Assembly (NCBI GenBank): GCA_023382715.1
Contig: JAHDWP010000001.1
Span: forward strand, 215,471-279,470
Reading direction: 5' to 3'
DNA length: 64,000 bases
From: Anaerolineae bacterium
Lineage (GTDB): Bacteria > Chloroflexota > Anaerolineae > Aggregatilineales > Aggregatilineaceae
The notes beneath the pieces were generated by a model. That model was given only the letters and a program-made list of their open reading frames with translations, searched no databases and was not told where the DNA came from. Positions 16,247-25,822 of the stretch are shown one piece after another. Positions within the stretch are counted from its first letter, which is position 1; every line of letters starts with the position of its first letter. Position numbers and translations under genes: made by a program.

Positions 16247-17782
16247 ATGCCACGAGCATTGATCAGCGTTTACGACAAGACGGGCCTGGTAGACTTGGCG
16301 CGGGGTCTGACCGAGTTGGGCTGGGACGTGGTGGCCAGCGGGGGCACCGCGCGGGCGCTGGAAATGGCCGGCGTGCCCACGACGCCGGTGGAACGGGTGA
16401 CTCAGGCCCCAGAGATGCTGGACGGGCGGGTCAAGACGCTGCATCCGGCGCTTCATGCCGGGATTCTGGCGCGCGACGCGCTGGAGGATATGGAGGTGCT
16501 GCGCCAGCACGGGTATGCCCCGATTGATCTGGTGGTGTGCAGCCTGTACCCGTTTCAGCGCACGGTTGCCCAACAGGGGATCGCCCTGGAAGAGGCCATC
16601 GAGCAGATTGACATTGGTGGCGTGGCGCTCGTGCGCGCGGCGGCGAAAAACTTTGCGCGAGTGGCGGTGATCACGGATGCGGCGGACTACGCGGGCGTGC
16701 TGGCGATGCTGCGCGAGACGGGGCGGGTGAGCGAGCCGATGCGCCGCTGGCTGGCGGTCAAGGCGTTTCGCCTGACGCGCGATTATGACACGGCGATTCA
16801 CGCCTACCTGACGCGCGAGCTTGGCCCTGCAGAGAGCGACTCCTTGCCGGAGGTGCTGTCGCTGGGGCTGACGCGCGTTCAGGAGTTGCGCTACGGGGAA
16901 AATGCGCATCAGCGGGCGGGGCTGTACACGGCGGAACCGGGCGGATCGCCTTTGGGGGGCGAGGTGCTCGGCGGCAAGGCGTTGTCGTACAACAACCTGC
17001 TCGACCTGGACTCGGCGTGGCAGGCGGTGAGCATGTTCAAAGGCCCGACGGTCGTCATCGTCAAACACCTGACGCCGACGGGCATCGCCTCGGCTCAGAC
17101 CGTCGCCGAGGCGTTCCCGCTGGCGCTGGAGTCCGATCCAGTGGCGGCGTTTGGCGGGGTGCTGGCGGCCAATCGCACGGTGGATGAGGCGTTCGTGGAG
17201 GCGCTGGGGTCGCTTTTTGTAGAAGCGATCGCCGCGCCCGATTTCACGCCGGTAGCTCAGCAATTGCTGGCAGAAGGCCGGCGCAATTGCCGGTTGGTGT
17301 GCATCCCGGAGCAGGGGCCGGGGCCGCGCCTGGAGATGCGCAGCGTCGGCGGCGGGCTGCTGATTCAGGAGACCGATCAGGGCGATCCGGAGGGCACGGC
17401 GTGGCAGATCGTCTCGGCGCGCCGCCCTACAGCGGACGAGCTGCAGGCGATGCGCTTCGCCTGGAAGGCGGTGCAGCACGTCAAGAGCAACGCGATTGTG
17501 CTGGCGACAGAGTCAGCTACGGTAGGGATCGGCGGCGGGCTGCCCAGCCGGGTGGACGCGACGCGCCTGGCGGTGAGCAAGGCGGGCGAGCGCGCTCGCG
17601 GCGCGGCGCTGGCCTCTGACGCCTTCTTCCCATTCCCGGACGCGGTGCAGATCGCCGCCGAGGCGGGAGTGGCCTGCATCGTGCAGCCGGGCGGATCGGT
17701 GCGCGATCAGGAGGTAGTCGAGGCGGTGAACGCGGCGGGCATGGCGCTGGTGTTCACCGGCGTGCGCCATTTCCGCCATTGA
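16247..17782 (+). CDS. purH: Bifunctional AICAR transformylase / IMP cyclohydrolase
   Basis: A 511-residue enzyme for the last two steps to IMP. The start at 16247 gives the family N-terminus PRALISVYDKTGLVDLARGL; an earlier in-frame ATG at 16196 lies inside purB and is rejected. The N-terminal cyclohydrolase has GGTARALEMAGVPTTPV, GRVKTLHPALHAGIL and IDIGGVALVRAAAKN. The C-terminal transformylase has ELRYGENAHQ and the catalytic Lys-His pair in VIVKHLTPTGIAS near 283, where most PurH proteins read KHANPCG. DAFFPFPDAVQIAAEAGV near the end is typical. The stop is followed by the second copy of repeat family A. Confidence 0.96.
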   Translation: MPRALISVYDKTGLVDLARGLTELGWDVVASGGTARALEMAGVPTTPVERVTQAPEMLDGRVKTLHPALHAGILARDALEDMEVLRQHGYAPIDLVVCSLYPFQRTVAQQGIALEEAIEQIDIGGVALVRAAAKNFARVAVITDAADYAGVLAMLRETGRVSEPMRRWLAVKAFRLTRDYDTAIHAYLTRELGPAESDSLPEVLSLGLTRVQELRYGENAHQRAGLYTAEPGGSPLGGEVLGGKALSYNNLLDLDSAWQAVSMFKGPTVVIVKHLTPTGIASAQTVAEAFPLALESDPVAAFGGVLAANRTVDEAFVEALGSLFVEAIAAPDFTPVAQQLLAEGRRNCRLVCIPEQGPGPRLEMRSVGGGLLIQETDQGDPEGTAWQIVSARRPTADELQAMRFAWKAVQHVKSNAIVLATESATVGIGGGLPSRVDATRLAVSKAGERARGAALASDAFFPFPDAVQIAAEAGVACIVQPGGSVRDQEVVEAVNAAGMALVFTGVRHFRH

Positions 17783-17788
17783 GTGACG

Positions 17789-17872
17789 GCGGCGAGGCGC
17801 GTCAGCGACGAGCGGGGGTGAGGTAAACCAGGGCGCAGCAGGGCAGCGCCCCTACCGCCTGACGGATTTTGC
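17789..17872. repeat. Palindromic intergenic repeat, family A, copy 2 (right half only)
   Basis: It aligns without gaps to 6604-6687, with seven mismatches by my count in 84 bases, and includes the same inner hairpin (GGGCGC...GCGCCC). The left half and the GC-rich central stem of copy 1 are missing here. As in copy 1, it ends about 25 bases before a TTGTC-type -35 box. Confidence 0.8.
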
Positions 17873-17896
17873 ACGCATCCCTGTGGAACCAATGAC

Positions 17897-17925
17897 TTGT
17901 CTCCTGGCGCAGATAGTGCCATAAT
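17897..17925 (+). promoter_or_regulatory. Promoter of the sugar-ABC ATPase gene
   Basis: TTGTCT (17897-17902), a 17-base spacer, CATAAT (17920-17925). The start codon is 72 bases further on. Confidence 0.7.
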
Positions 17926-17997
17926 AGGGGGCATTAAGGTGCATTATTTGCCGCATCTGGACGTTTTATGAGTCAGTGAACATATGGGAGGAACCCC

Positions 17998-19101
17998 GTG
18001 GCGAGCGTGACCTACCGCAATGTAACGAAGCGTTGGGGCGATGTTGAGGCCGTCAAGGACCTCAATATCGAGATCCCTGACGGTGAGTTCCTGGTATTCG
18101 TGGGGCCGTCCGGCTGCGGCAAGTCAACGAGCTTGCGTATGCTGGCCGGTTTGGAGGAGATCACCGAGGGCGAGATTCTGATCGGGGACCGCGTCGTCAA
18201 CAATGTCGCCCCCAAAGATCGCGATATCGCCATGGTGTTCCAGAGCTATGCTCTGTACCCGCATATGACCGTATACGACAACATGGCCTTCGGCCTGCGC
18301 CTGCGCCACACGCCCAAGCAGGTCATTGACGAGCGTGTGCGCCAGACAGCGGCCAGCTTGGGCATTGAGCAACTGCTCGACCGTCGCCCGCGCCAGTTGT
18401 CGGGTGGGCAGCGCCAGCGCGTGGCCGTGGGCCGCGCGATTGTGCGTGAGCCAGCGGTCTTCTTGCTGGACGAGCCGCTCTCGAACCTGGACGCCAAGCT
18501 GCGCGTTGAAGCGCGCACGTTCATCAGCAAGCTGCACCAGCGGCTGGGCACCACCTTCATCTACGTGACGCACGACCAGGTGGAAGCCATGACCATGGGC
18601 GAGCGCATCGCGGTGCTGAACGCCGGGCGTCTGATGCAGATTGACACGCCGACCGCCCTGTACGACCACCCCGATAACGTCTTTGTGGCGGGATTCATCG
18701 GCAGCCCGTCCATGAACTTCTTCGACAACAGCGAGCTGGTCGAGCGGAACGGCAAGATGGTTGTGGACACGGGATACTTTCAGGTGGAAGTGCCGGCGGA
18801 TCGCCAGCAGGCCTATCGGCCCCACCTGGGCAAAAGGGTTGTGTTCGGCATTCGCCCTGAGAACATCGCCCACCCGGATTACCCGGCACCTGGCATCGTG
18901 CCCTCGCTCATTGAGGCGAATATTGACGTGGTCGAAGAGATGGGCCACGAGAAGATCGTTTACCTGGAAGAGGGCGGCAAGACATTCCTGGCGCGGATGG
19001 ATCCGCGCGCTGACGTGCATGTGGGCCAGCGCACCGGTGCGTTGCTGAACATGGCCGTGATGCATCTCTTCGACGCGGAGACAGAACAGGCACTGAAGTA
19101 G
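17998..19101 (+). CDS. Sugar-type ABC transporter ATP-binding protein (UgpC/MsmK/MalK-like)
   Basis: A 367-residue ATPase starting with GTG, with GGGAGGA at good distance. Walker A GPSGCGKST is at 36-44, the signature LSGGQRQRV near 134-142, Walker B VFLLDEPLSNLDAKLR near 155-170, and the switch histidine in YVTHDQVEAM. The C-terminal regulatory TOBE domain (residues about 240-367) includes FGIRPENI, typical of ATPases for carbohydrate or glycerol-3-phosphate import. It acts on the inner face of the membrane. No permease or binding protein is next to it, so it is an orphan subunit that may serve several importers, as MsmK does in streptococci. It has its own promoter and terminator. Confidence 0.93.
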   Translation: MASVTYRNVTKRWGDVEAVKDLNIEIPDGEFLVFVGPSGCGKSTSLRMLAGLEEITEGEILIGDRVVNNVAPKDRDIAMVFQSYALYPHMTVYDNMAFGLRLRHTPKQVIDERVRQTAASLGIEQLLDRRPRQLSGGQRQRVAVGRAIVREPAVFLLDEPLSNLDAKLRVEARTFISKLHQRLGTTFIYVTHDQVEAMTMGERIAVLNAGRLMQIDTPTALYDHPDNVFVAGFIGSPSMNFFDNSELVERNGKMVVDTGYFQVEVPADRQQAYRPHLGKRVVFGIRPENIAHPDYPAPGIVPSLIEANIDVVEEMGHEKIVYLEEGGKTFLARMDPRADVHVGQRTGALLNMAVMHLFDAETEQALK

Positions 19102-19153
19102 CTTTGTGTCCAGCCAGTGCTAGCCGGAAGTCTCTATAGATTGCTGAAGTCAG

Positions 19154-19187
19154 GACCGTCTGTGGGCATTCCAGACGGTCTCTTGCT
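19154..19187 (+). terminator. Intrinsic terminator after the ABC ATPase
   Basis: GACCGTCTG (19154-19162) pairs perfectly with CAGACGGTC (19172-19180), followed by TCTTGCT. It lies 53 bases after the stop. Confidence 0.75.
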
Positions 19188-19335
19188 GCCTGGTCGGCGG
19201 TATGCCAGCCGCGGGTGGGGGATGGCTGCACTGTCGCAGGGGCGCGAGTCGGCGTAGACTACACGCTGAACGCTGGCGCCCTGTCTGTGCGCTCGCGCAG
19301 CGCGCAGCCGGATGCAACCGAAGCGGGGAGTGCCG

Positions 19336-21426
19336 ATGGCCGATACGACTTTGACCACCTGGCGTCGTGCGTGGTGCGCTGTCCAGGCTGTGCCGCTGCT
19401 GCCTGTTGCCGGTCTGTACCTCATAATGCGCGGGCAGTGGCTGTGGTTCGAGCACCTGGATACAGTCCGCCCTGGCGGCGTCCCAGTGATGCTGGGCATT
19501 GGGTTGCTGCTGCTCGGTATGCGCAAGGGCGCGCCCGGCCTGACGGCATTCCCCCCGTTCGGGGAGGGAACACAGGCCGCTGGCTGGCGATTGGGATGGC
19601 GGGCGCTGCTGATCGTGGTGGGGCTGGCCGTGTGCGTGGTCACGGGGCTGCGCGCGGTGGAGGAGACGCGGAATGCCTGGACTCTGCTGGCGATGTGGGC
19701 TGGGGGCATCGCGCTCACCACTGCCGGCTGTGTGCCCTGGCAGGCAGCGCGTGCCTGGGGGGCGATGGTGCGCGCAAGCTGGCACGACGAGCGCCGCACA
19801 TGGCTGCTCATCGGGCTGCTGTTGCTGGTGAGCCTGGCCGCGCGGACGATTGACCTGGAGACAGTGCCCTTTATCCTGTCCAGCGACGACGCGCAGTTCG
19901 CCCAGGAGGCGGTGCACCTGAAGGACGACCGTGGCTGGAACTACAACCCATTCCAGATGGGGATGTGGCACCATCCGCGCATCGTGCACACGCTGATGGC
20001 GGTGAGCATCGAGGCGCTGGGGCAGACTGCGACAGCGGCGCGCCTTCCCTGGGCGATCTTCGGCGCGCTGACGGTGCCAGCCACCTATCTGCTGGCGCGG
20101 CGCCTGTTCGACGCGCGCGTGGGGTGGTGTGCCGCGCTGATCGTGGCGACGCTGCCGGTGCACCTGCTGTTCAGCCGCATAGCGATGGACATGACCGGGG
20201 ACGGACTGTTCATGGCGCTGACGTTTGCGTTTCTGGCGCGGGCACTGCGGGAGAATGATCTGCTGGAAGCGGCACTGGCCGGCCTGTGCCTGGGGTTATC
20301 GCAGTACTTCTATTTCGCGGGGCGGATCGCGGCGCTGGTGGTGCTCGGCTGGCTGGTGGTCTATGCGCTGTACAACTGGCGCGCCCTGTGGCAGCGGTGG
20401 GGCGTCATCCTGACGCTGGCCATCGTGGCGGCGGGCGTGGTGTTCCCCAATCTGTATGCGGTGTATGATGACAAGGAGCGCCCCCTCAACCCGCGCCTGG
20501 CTCATGTCAGCATCTGGGCGACGGGCAACCTGCAAGGAGCAGTGGACCGCGGGGAACTCAAGGGGTATCTGGTGGATCAGTCGCAAAAGGCGTTCCTGGG
20601 CTATGTGCACTTCCAGGACGAGAGCGACGTGTATGGTCGCTATCACCCGCTGCTGGGCTGGTATGCGGGCGTACCTTTCCTGGTTGGCGTGGCGGTGGTA
20701 GCGCGGAAGTGGCGCGATCCGCGCTTTCTGCTGCTGGCGGGGTGGATCACGGGCACGGCATTTCTGGGCGGGTTTCTGCTGGTAGACCCGCCGCACTTCC
20801 CGCGCTACGTCAACGCGATTCCGGCGCTGGCAAGCGTGGCCGGGCTGGGCATGGTCTGGTTTGCGCAGAAGATGGTGGATGGCGCCGCTGCGCTGTGGAC
20901 GCTGTTGGGGCGAAAGGTGCGGGCCGGGCGCGGCGCGTGGGCGCGCTACGCGCTGCCGGTCGGCCTGGCGCTGGTGCTCGCCGTGGCCAACCAGCTCTCG
21001 TTCAGCTTTGGATATCTACCCAGGACTCCGGAAATTCTGTATGGCGAAGCGACGCGCCAGCTCAATGACGCGGTAGAGATACTGGACACGTTCGAGGGCC
21101 GCTATGCGGTGTGGCGGTTCTCCACCCTGGAGCTGGACCTCAACGGAACCAGCCTGCTGTATTACCTGACGCCGGAAAACGCCGGCAGGGAGTATACTGA
21201 AGACCTGCGCGGCTGGCGCGACGTGCTTGCGCCAGGGCCTACGGCGTTTGTGATCGCGTCTGGGCGGATGAATGAAGTGATCCGCGTTTTGATGAGTCTG
21301 TTTCCTGGCGGAGAACTGCATCAGTATGACAACGAGCGCACCGGTGTCCCGCTGCTCTACGTGTATTTCGCGGATGTCCCGGATGTGACGGATGATAGCG
21401 GGAATGGCCAGGATAGCGACGCCTGA
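19336..21426 (+). CDS. GT39-family glycosyltransferase (ArnT/PMT-like membrane protein)
   Basis: I place the start at the ATG at 19336, which has GGGGAG six bases before it, giving 696 residues; an ATG 24 bases earlier is possible. The first half has several membrane spans, then the motif LETVPFILSSDDAQFAQEA, whose acidic pair in the first outer loop is the catalytic mark of Dol-P-Man/undecaprenyl-phosphate sugar transferases. RLPWAIFGALTVPATYLLARRLF and the repeated hydrophobic blocks that follow are typical of the PMT_2 domain. The C-terminal 180 residues form a soluble outer domain. Such proteins add sugars from a lipid carrier to proteins or lipids on the outer face. The acceptor is unknown. 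Confidence 0.85.
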   Translation: MADTTLTTWRRAWCAVQAVPLLPVAGLYLIMRGQWLWFEHLDTVRPGGVPVMLGIGLLLLGMRKGAPGLTAFPPFGEGTQAAGWRLGWRALLIVVGLAVCVVTGLRAVEETRNAWTLLAMWAGGIALTTAGCVPWQAARAWGAMVRASWHDERRTWLLIGLLLLVSLAARTIDLETVPFILSSDDAQFAQEAVHLKDDRGWNYNPFQMGMWHHPRIVHTLMAVSIEALGQTATAARLPWAIFGALTVPATYLLARRLFDARVGWCAALIVATLPVHLLFSRIAMDMTGDGLFMALTFAFLARALRENDLLEAALAGLCLGLSQYFYFAGRIAALVVLGWLVVYALYNWRALWQRWGVILTLAIVAAGVVFPNLYAVYDDKERPLNPRLAHVSIWATGNLQGAVDRGELKGYLVDQSQKAFLGYVHFQDESDVYGRYHPLLGWYAGVPFLVGVAVVARKWRDPRFLLLAGWITGTAFLGGFLLVDPPHFPRYVNAIPALASVAGLGMVWFAQKMVDGAAALWTLLGRKVRAGRGAWARYALPVGLALVLAVANQLSFSFGYLPRTPEILYGEATRQLNDAVEILDTFEGRYAVWRFSTLELDLNGTSLLYYLTPENAGREYTEDLRGWRDVLAPGPTAFVIASGRMNEVIRVLMSLFPGGELHQYDNERTGVPLLYVYFADVPDVTDDSGNGQDSDA

Positions 21427-21570
21427 GCCAACCCCGGACGGCGCTGACAGCGCCTTGCCTGACAGAAAATTGACGCTGGCCCGCGGCAGCGCGTGACCTC
21501 GATAGATTTCAGCGGCGGGTCGCGCGGTGCCGATTCGTTATCCAGGTGATTGGGGACTAGCCAGAGAGAG

Positions 21571-23916
21571 ATGGCCATGGTCGGCGACTCAGCAAGCGGA
21601 GATGCTCACGAGCAGGCCCTGTTCCTGAGCGCAGCACTCGAAGCCGAGCGCGAGCGCCTGGCAACTGTCCAGAACTCGATCCGGCGCGTGTTGGCCATGC
21701 CCAATCTGCGGTCTGGCCTCGCCGAAATGAGCCGCGCGCTGCGGGCCGTCGGCTGGCGCGAAATCATCGTCACACTGCTGGACGAAGAGGGTCAGCCGCG
21801 GACACGGCTGGTTGGCGGGGAGCCTGTCCCGGTGGACGCGGGTACGCCTGTCCTGCCAAGCGGACTCTGGAGTCGGTTCCAGGATGGCGCGCTCGAATCA
21901 TGCCGGGTGGGTGGAACCTATGTCGTTGAGCGTCACTGCGCTGCTGAAGTTGTTGGAGAGGAGCGCGCCCCGGTTGTCTTCGCCCCGCTCAATGTGGGCT
22001 TCGGCTCGCCGGTGGGCGTGATTCAGGTTATCGGAGAGACCGGCGACGAGCACTTCTCGCCAGACCTGCTGAGGCCGCTGGATATCCTGGCTGCACAGGC
22101 TGCGTATATGGTCGAGAATGCCCGTCTGCTGGCGCGGGCATCGCAGTCGGCAGAGGCCCTGGAAGAGCAGGTTGAAGAGCTGTCCATGATTCACCGGGCA
22201 GATCGCGAACTGAGCGCGCACCTCAACCTGGAGCGCGTCATGCGGCTGACGATGGATTGGGCGCTGCGGCGTACCGAGGCGGATACCGGCCTGCTGATGT
22301 TGATGACCGATGACGGTACGGGGCTGGTGCCGTACATCGTTATGGGGCACGTGGATCGCGCGCTGTTTCCGCACGATGCTCACAATCCGCTGCCGCTGAC
22401 GGCGGGCACCATCGGCCTGGCCGGGCGCTTCGGCGCGACGCAGTATGTGCCCGATGCGCAGGAAGATGCCGAGCGCATCCCTTTCATCCCTGGCGCGCGC
22501 GCTCATGTCTCCGTGCCGCTGCGGATGCGGGGCGAGGTGCTGGGAGTGATCACTCTGGCGGCGGTGAAGTCGGGGGTCTTCGACGAGGATGTGGTCGCCT
22601 TCCTGGAACGGTTGGGCAGGCGGGCAGCGGTGGCGCTTGACAACGCCCGCCTGTATCGTCAGACCGAACAGCTTGCCAGCGATATGGCGGCGCTTTACAA
22701 CGCAGGCCGCACCATCACCTCAACGCTCAACCGCGATGAGATTCTGCGCCGGATCGCGCGGGCCATGAGCGAGACGCTCGAATGCTCCAGCGCCGTCATC
22801 TTCGACTACAAGCCGGAGACTCAGGAAGTGCAGGTGCTCGCTGTCCATCGCGCCGATCCGGACGCCACTGCGGGTGAAAGCCTGCCCCCGCTGAAACACA
22901 CGTATCCCCTGGCATCCTATCCGGCTTTCCAGACGGTGGTGGAGCAGCAGCATTCGCTGGCCCTGCGCGCCGATGACCTTTCCCTGACGTACATGGACCG
23001 GGCGCACCTGCTGACGGGACACCTGCACTCGATGGTGCTCGTGCCGCTTGTGGCGCAGGAAGAACTGATGGGCGTGGCCGCGCTCATCGAGGGGCGGCAT
23101 CCCCGCGTGTTCACAGCCAACGAAGTCTACAAAGCGGAGGCGCTGGCCGGACAGGCGGCGATTGCGCTGCGCCAATCCCTGCTCTTCAGCGAGATTCAGG
23201 AGCTTGAAACGCTGAAGACCGAGATGATACGCATGGCCTCTCACGACCTGCGCAATCCCCTGAACAACATCATGGGCTACACCGAGCTGCTGGCGATGAG
23301 TCTGGAGAAATCGGGTGTAACCGTTGCTCAGCGGATGTACCTGGAGAATCTGCGCAGCAGCAGCGAGACAATGCGCGTGCTGCTGGAGGACTTGCTGACC
23401 CTGGAGCGCATTGAAAGTGAGCGCATGACGGAATGGCAGTCCTTTGACCTGGCGAGCCTGGTGGTGGAGGTGGTCGAAAGCCAGCTTGCCGGGGCAAAGC
23501 TGAAGCAGCAAGTGCTGAGTCTGGAGCGGGGGGACGAGGCGCTCGCTGTGCAGGGGAGTATCACTCATCTGCGACAGGCTATCGCGAACCTGGTGAGCAA
23601 TGCGATCAAGTACACGCCCGAAGGCGGGCACATCGTGGTCTCGGTGAGCCAGGAGCAGGGGCGGGTGGCCGTCAGCGTGAAAGACGACGGGTATGGCATC
23701 TCGCCCGCGCGCCAGGCGCGCATCTTCGAGCGGTTCTATCGCGCGCGCGAGCCTGGGACGGAGCACGTGAGCGGCACCGGTTTGGGGCTGAGCCTGGTCA
23801 AGACTGTCGTTGAGCGCCACGAGGGGCGCGTATGGTTCTCCAGCATCCCCGGCGAGGGCAGCGTCTTCGGGTTCTGGCTGCCAGCGACACCCCGGCTCAG
23901 GGGCGGTGGTGCCTAG
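21571..23916 (+). CDS. Sensor histidine kinase with three GAF domains
   Basis: A 781-residue soluble sensor. I chose the ATG at 21571; a second ATG at 21577 is equally good, and the TTG at 21550 has no ribosome site. Three GAF-like modules fill residues about 15-180, 195-360 and 375-530, each ending near a helix that leads to the next. The dimerisation domain has the phospho-histidine at about 558 in ASHDLRNPLNN. The ATPase has the N box NLVSNAIKY near 673, the G1 box KDDGYGIS, and the G2 box GTGLGLSL near 735. No membrane span or receiver domain is present, and no response regulator is nearby. The stop overlaps a convergent stop in the palindrome CTAG. Confidence 0.94.
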   Translation: MAMVGDSASGDAHEQALFLSAALEAERERLATVQNSIRRVLAMPNLRSGLAEMSRALRAVGWREIIVTLLDEEGQPRTRLVGGEPVPVDAGTPVLPSGLWSRFQDGALESCRVGGTYVVERHCAAEVVGEERAPVVFAPLNVGFGSPVGVIQVIGETGDEHFSPDLLRPLDILAAQAAYMVENARLLARASQSAEALEEQVEELSMIHRADRELSAHLNLERVMRLTMDWALRRTEADTGLLMLMTDDGTGLVPYIVMGHVDRALFPHDAHNPLPLTAGTIGLAGRFGATQYVPDAQEDAERIPFIPGARAHVSVPLRMRGEVLGVITLAAVKSGVFDEDVVAFLERLGRRAAVALDNARLYRQTEQLASDMAALYNAGRTITSTLNRDEILRRIARAMSETLECSSAVIFDYKPETQEVQVLAVHRADPDATAGESLPPLKHTYPLASYPAFQTVVEQQHSLALRADDLSLTYMDRAHLLTGHLHSMVLVPLVAQEELMGVAALIEGRHPRVFTANEVYKAEALAGQAAIALRQSLLFSEIQELETLKTEMIRMASHDLRNPLNNIMGYTELLAMSLEKSGVTVAQRMYLENLRSSSETMRVLLEDLLTLERIESERMTEWQSFDLASLVVEVVESQLAGAKLKQQVLSLERGDEALAVQGSITHLRQAIANLVSNAIKYTPEGGHIVVSVSQEQGRVAVSVKDDGYGISPARQARIFERFYRAREPGTEHVSGTGLGLSLVKTVVERHEGRVWFSSIPGEGSVFGFWLPATPRLRGGGA

Positions 23917-24494
23917 CCCTGGCCAGAGGGGGCGCAGTCATACTCGCGCACGGTGGGGTTGCTGTCGCCGCTGTGGAAGGCGACCGACCAGCAGGGCAGG
24001 CCCGGCGTGAAGCTGGTTTCGGGCAGTCGCACGGCGATCGAGAGGCTGGCGAGCGGCGGATCGGCATCGCTGAACACGTAGCTGGCTGTGCCGCCGTCCT
24101 GCTCCAGCGTGAGCGTATAGCTGCGCGCCAGGTCTCGTGCGGCGAGTAGGTGCCCGGCGAGCGTGGCGCGGCGGGATGACTCCTCCAGGGTGAAGGTCAG
24201 CGGCCCCTCCAGGAGAACGCGGCCCCCACACAGGTCGAGCGCAACGGTTGCTGTGCTATGGGGCGCGAGGATCAGGCTGTCGCCAGCCTGGAGGCGTACC
24301 TCAGTCGTGTCCTGGGGGTCGAGTGGCTGGGGGCGCTGGTGAGGCCGGGCGCGCTGCACGTCCCCACTGATCCCCACCAGCGTGGCTGGCACGCTCACCT
24401 TGTAGGCGAAGAGCAGCCCGGTGGCTACTGCTGCCACCGCGCTGAGCAGCACTAACCCCAGCGCGAGCGCAATTCCCCACGTGCGACGTTCCAT
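23913..24494 (-). CDS. Membrane-anchored FecR-like hypothetical protein
   Basis: 193 residues from the ATG at 24494. The protein has a short basic start (MERRTWG), one membrane helix at about 8-30, and an outer domain of mostly beta strands. The stretch VGISGDVQRAR ... TTEVRLQAGDSLILAPHSTATVALDLCGGRVLLEGPLTF resembles the FecR-type barrel that is common in anchored envelope proteins. A Cys pair (near 88 and 169, with one more near 187) could form a disulfide outside. No catalytic motif is visible. It lies downstream of nothing on its strand except the 133-base gap after the L,D-transpeptidase gene. Function unknown. Confidence 0.66.
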   Translation of the reverse strand: MERRTWGIALALGLVLLSAVAAVATGLLFAYKVSVPATLVGISGDVQRARPHQRPQPLDPQDTTEVRLQAGDSLILAPHSTATVALDLCGGRVLLEGPLTFTLEESSRRATLAGHLLAARDLARSYTLTLEQDGGTASYVFSDADPPLASLSIAVRLPETSFTPGLPCWSVAFHSGDSNPTVREYDCAPSGQG

Positions 24495-24627
24495 GATCAG
24501 GCGGCGTCCCCCGACGCGATGGCCAACGATACGCCTGAAATCATAGTTCAGCGGGAGCGAAAAAGAAAGCGGAGCACGCTGTTGAAGCCGTGCTCCGCGC
24601 AACTCGTCAGGGACTCTCGCCGGGCGG

Positions 24628-25788
24628 CTAACGGCGCGCCCAGGCGGGCAGATCGCGGCGATAGGTGCCGCTGCTGTAGACGTATACCCAGGCGTCCTGA
24701 TATTCTTCAGGGGCCGTCCACTCATACAGCCACCAGGCGTCCATGATTGACATGTTGACGCAGCCGCGACTCTGGCGATAGCCGAAGCGATCGTGCCAAT
24801 AGGTGCCGTGCAGGCCGATATCGCCGTCGAAGTACATCACGTAGGGCACTTCTTCGATATAGTAGAATTGGGGCTGACCGGCGAACCCACTCATCCGCGT
24901 GGCCTCGTAGCGATCGTAAATCTTAAACAGCCCTTCTCGCGTGTTCGTCTTCGGCAGGCCCGAAGAGATCAGGGTAGCGAAGACTATCCGCTCGCCTTCG
25001 TAGGCGACAGCGATCTGCTCGTACAGGTCTATGGCGATCCAGCGATCGCGCTCTCCCACCCCTTCTGGACGTGGGATAGACTTGACGGTGGCAACGCGAA
25101 TCTGCTGAACCCACTGGCCGGGGCCGACGAGGTACCACTCCCAGCCATTGGCGTACTCGACGCCGTAAATGTTCATCAGCGTGTAGCGCGGGATGACTTC
25201 GGCGGATTTGTCTGGGGGGCCGCCGGGATAGCGGCTGGGCCGGGCCTCGGCGAGCATCCAGGCGAAGGAACGCTTGGGTTGAACGCTGATCTCCACGCCG
25301 GAGAACTTAGACACATCCGCCCAGGTGATGTGATCTTTGGCGACCCACTGCCCGTAGTTGATCTGGATGAAGCCGTCCTGCTCGTTGATGACTGTCACGT
25401 AGTTGTAACCAGCCGCCAGCTCGCCGATGGGATTGCCGTTGGGCGCGTCATAGATGATCACGTGGCCGACCATGCGCCGGTAGGCGCGCGTCCAGACGAC
25501 CTCTTCCTGATAGGGGACGTGAACCACATCCGGGTAGGGATGGGCGGTCATTTCGGCTTCTGCGGCGCGCAATTCGACCGCGCTCATGCCGGGATGCTCC
25601 ACGCAATCATCCGGCAACTGCGGCGTCTCGCCTTCGGGCGTGGCGGCGATGGCCGCCGCAATGCGCTCCGCGCAGCTTTCGTCGCGCCGGTCGCCGGGGA
25701 ATGCGAAAGCAACCGGGGCGCTGGACACTTCCAAAGCCAGGCCAATAAGCACAACCAGTGAAACAAGCAGCGTTTGCCAGGTTCTCAT
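24628..25788 (-). CDS. L,D-transpeptidase (YkuD domain), exported
   Basis: A 386-residue secreted protein. A signal peptide covers about residues 1-30 (MRTWQTLLVSLVVLIGLALE...). The middle (about 110-230) has SH3-like strands. The YkuD catalytic domain fills about 245-375; its motif is HGTYWHDRF at about 325-333 and SRGCVNMS near 339-346, with the nucleophile Cys. Most relatives read SHGCV, so a His to Arg change is present just before Gly-Cys. The enzyme makes 3-3 cross-links in peptidoglycan or attaches proteins to it. It has its own good promoter and is divergent from the MacB-like pair. Confidence 0.92.
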   Translation of the reverse strand: MRTWQTLLVSLVVLIGLALEVSSAPVAFAFPGDRRDESCAERIAAAIAATPEGETPQLPDDCVEHPGMSAVELRAAEAEMTAHPYPDVVHVPYQEEVVWTRAYRRMVGHVIIYDAPNGNPIGELAAGYNYVTVINEQDGFIQINYGQWVAKDHITWADVSKFSGVEISVQPKRSFAWMLAEARPSRYPGGPPDKSAEVIPRYTLMNIYGVEYANGWEWYLVGPGQWVQQIRVATVKSIPRPEGVGERDRWIAIDLYEQIAVAYEGERIVFATLISSGLPKTNTREGLFKIYDRYEATRMSGFAGQPQFYYIEEVPYVMYFDGDIGLHGTYWHDRFGYRQSRGCVNMSIMDAWWLYEWTAPEEYQDAWVYVYSSGTYRRDLPAWARR

Positions 25789-25822
25789 CAGGACTCATCC
25801 TCACCAGCGGAATTCTTGACAG

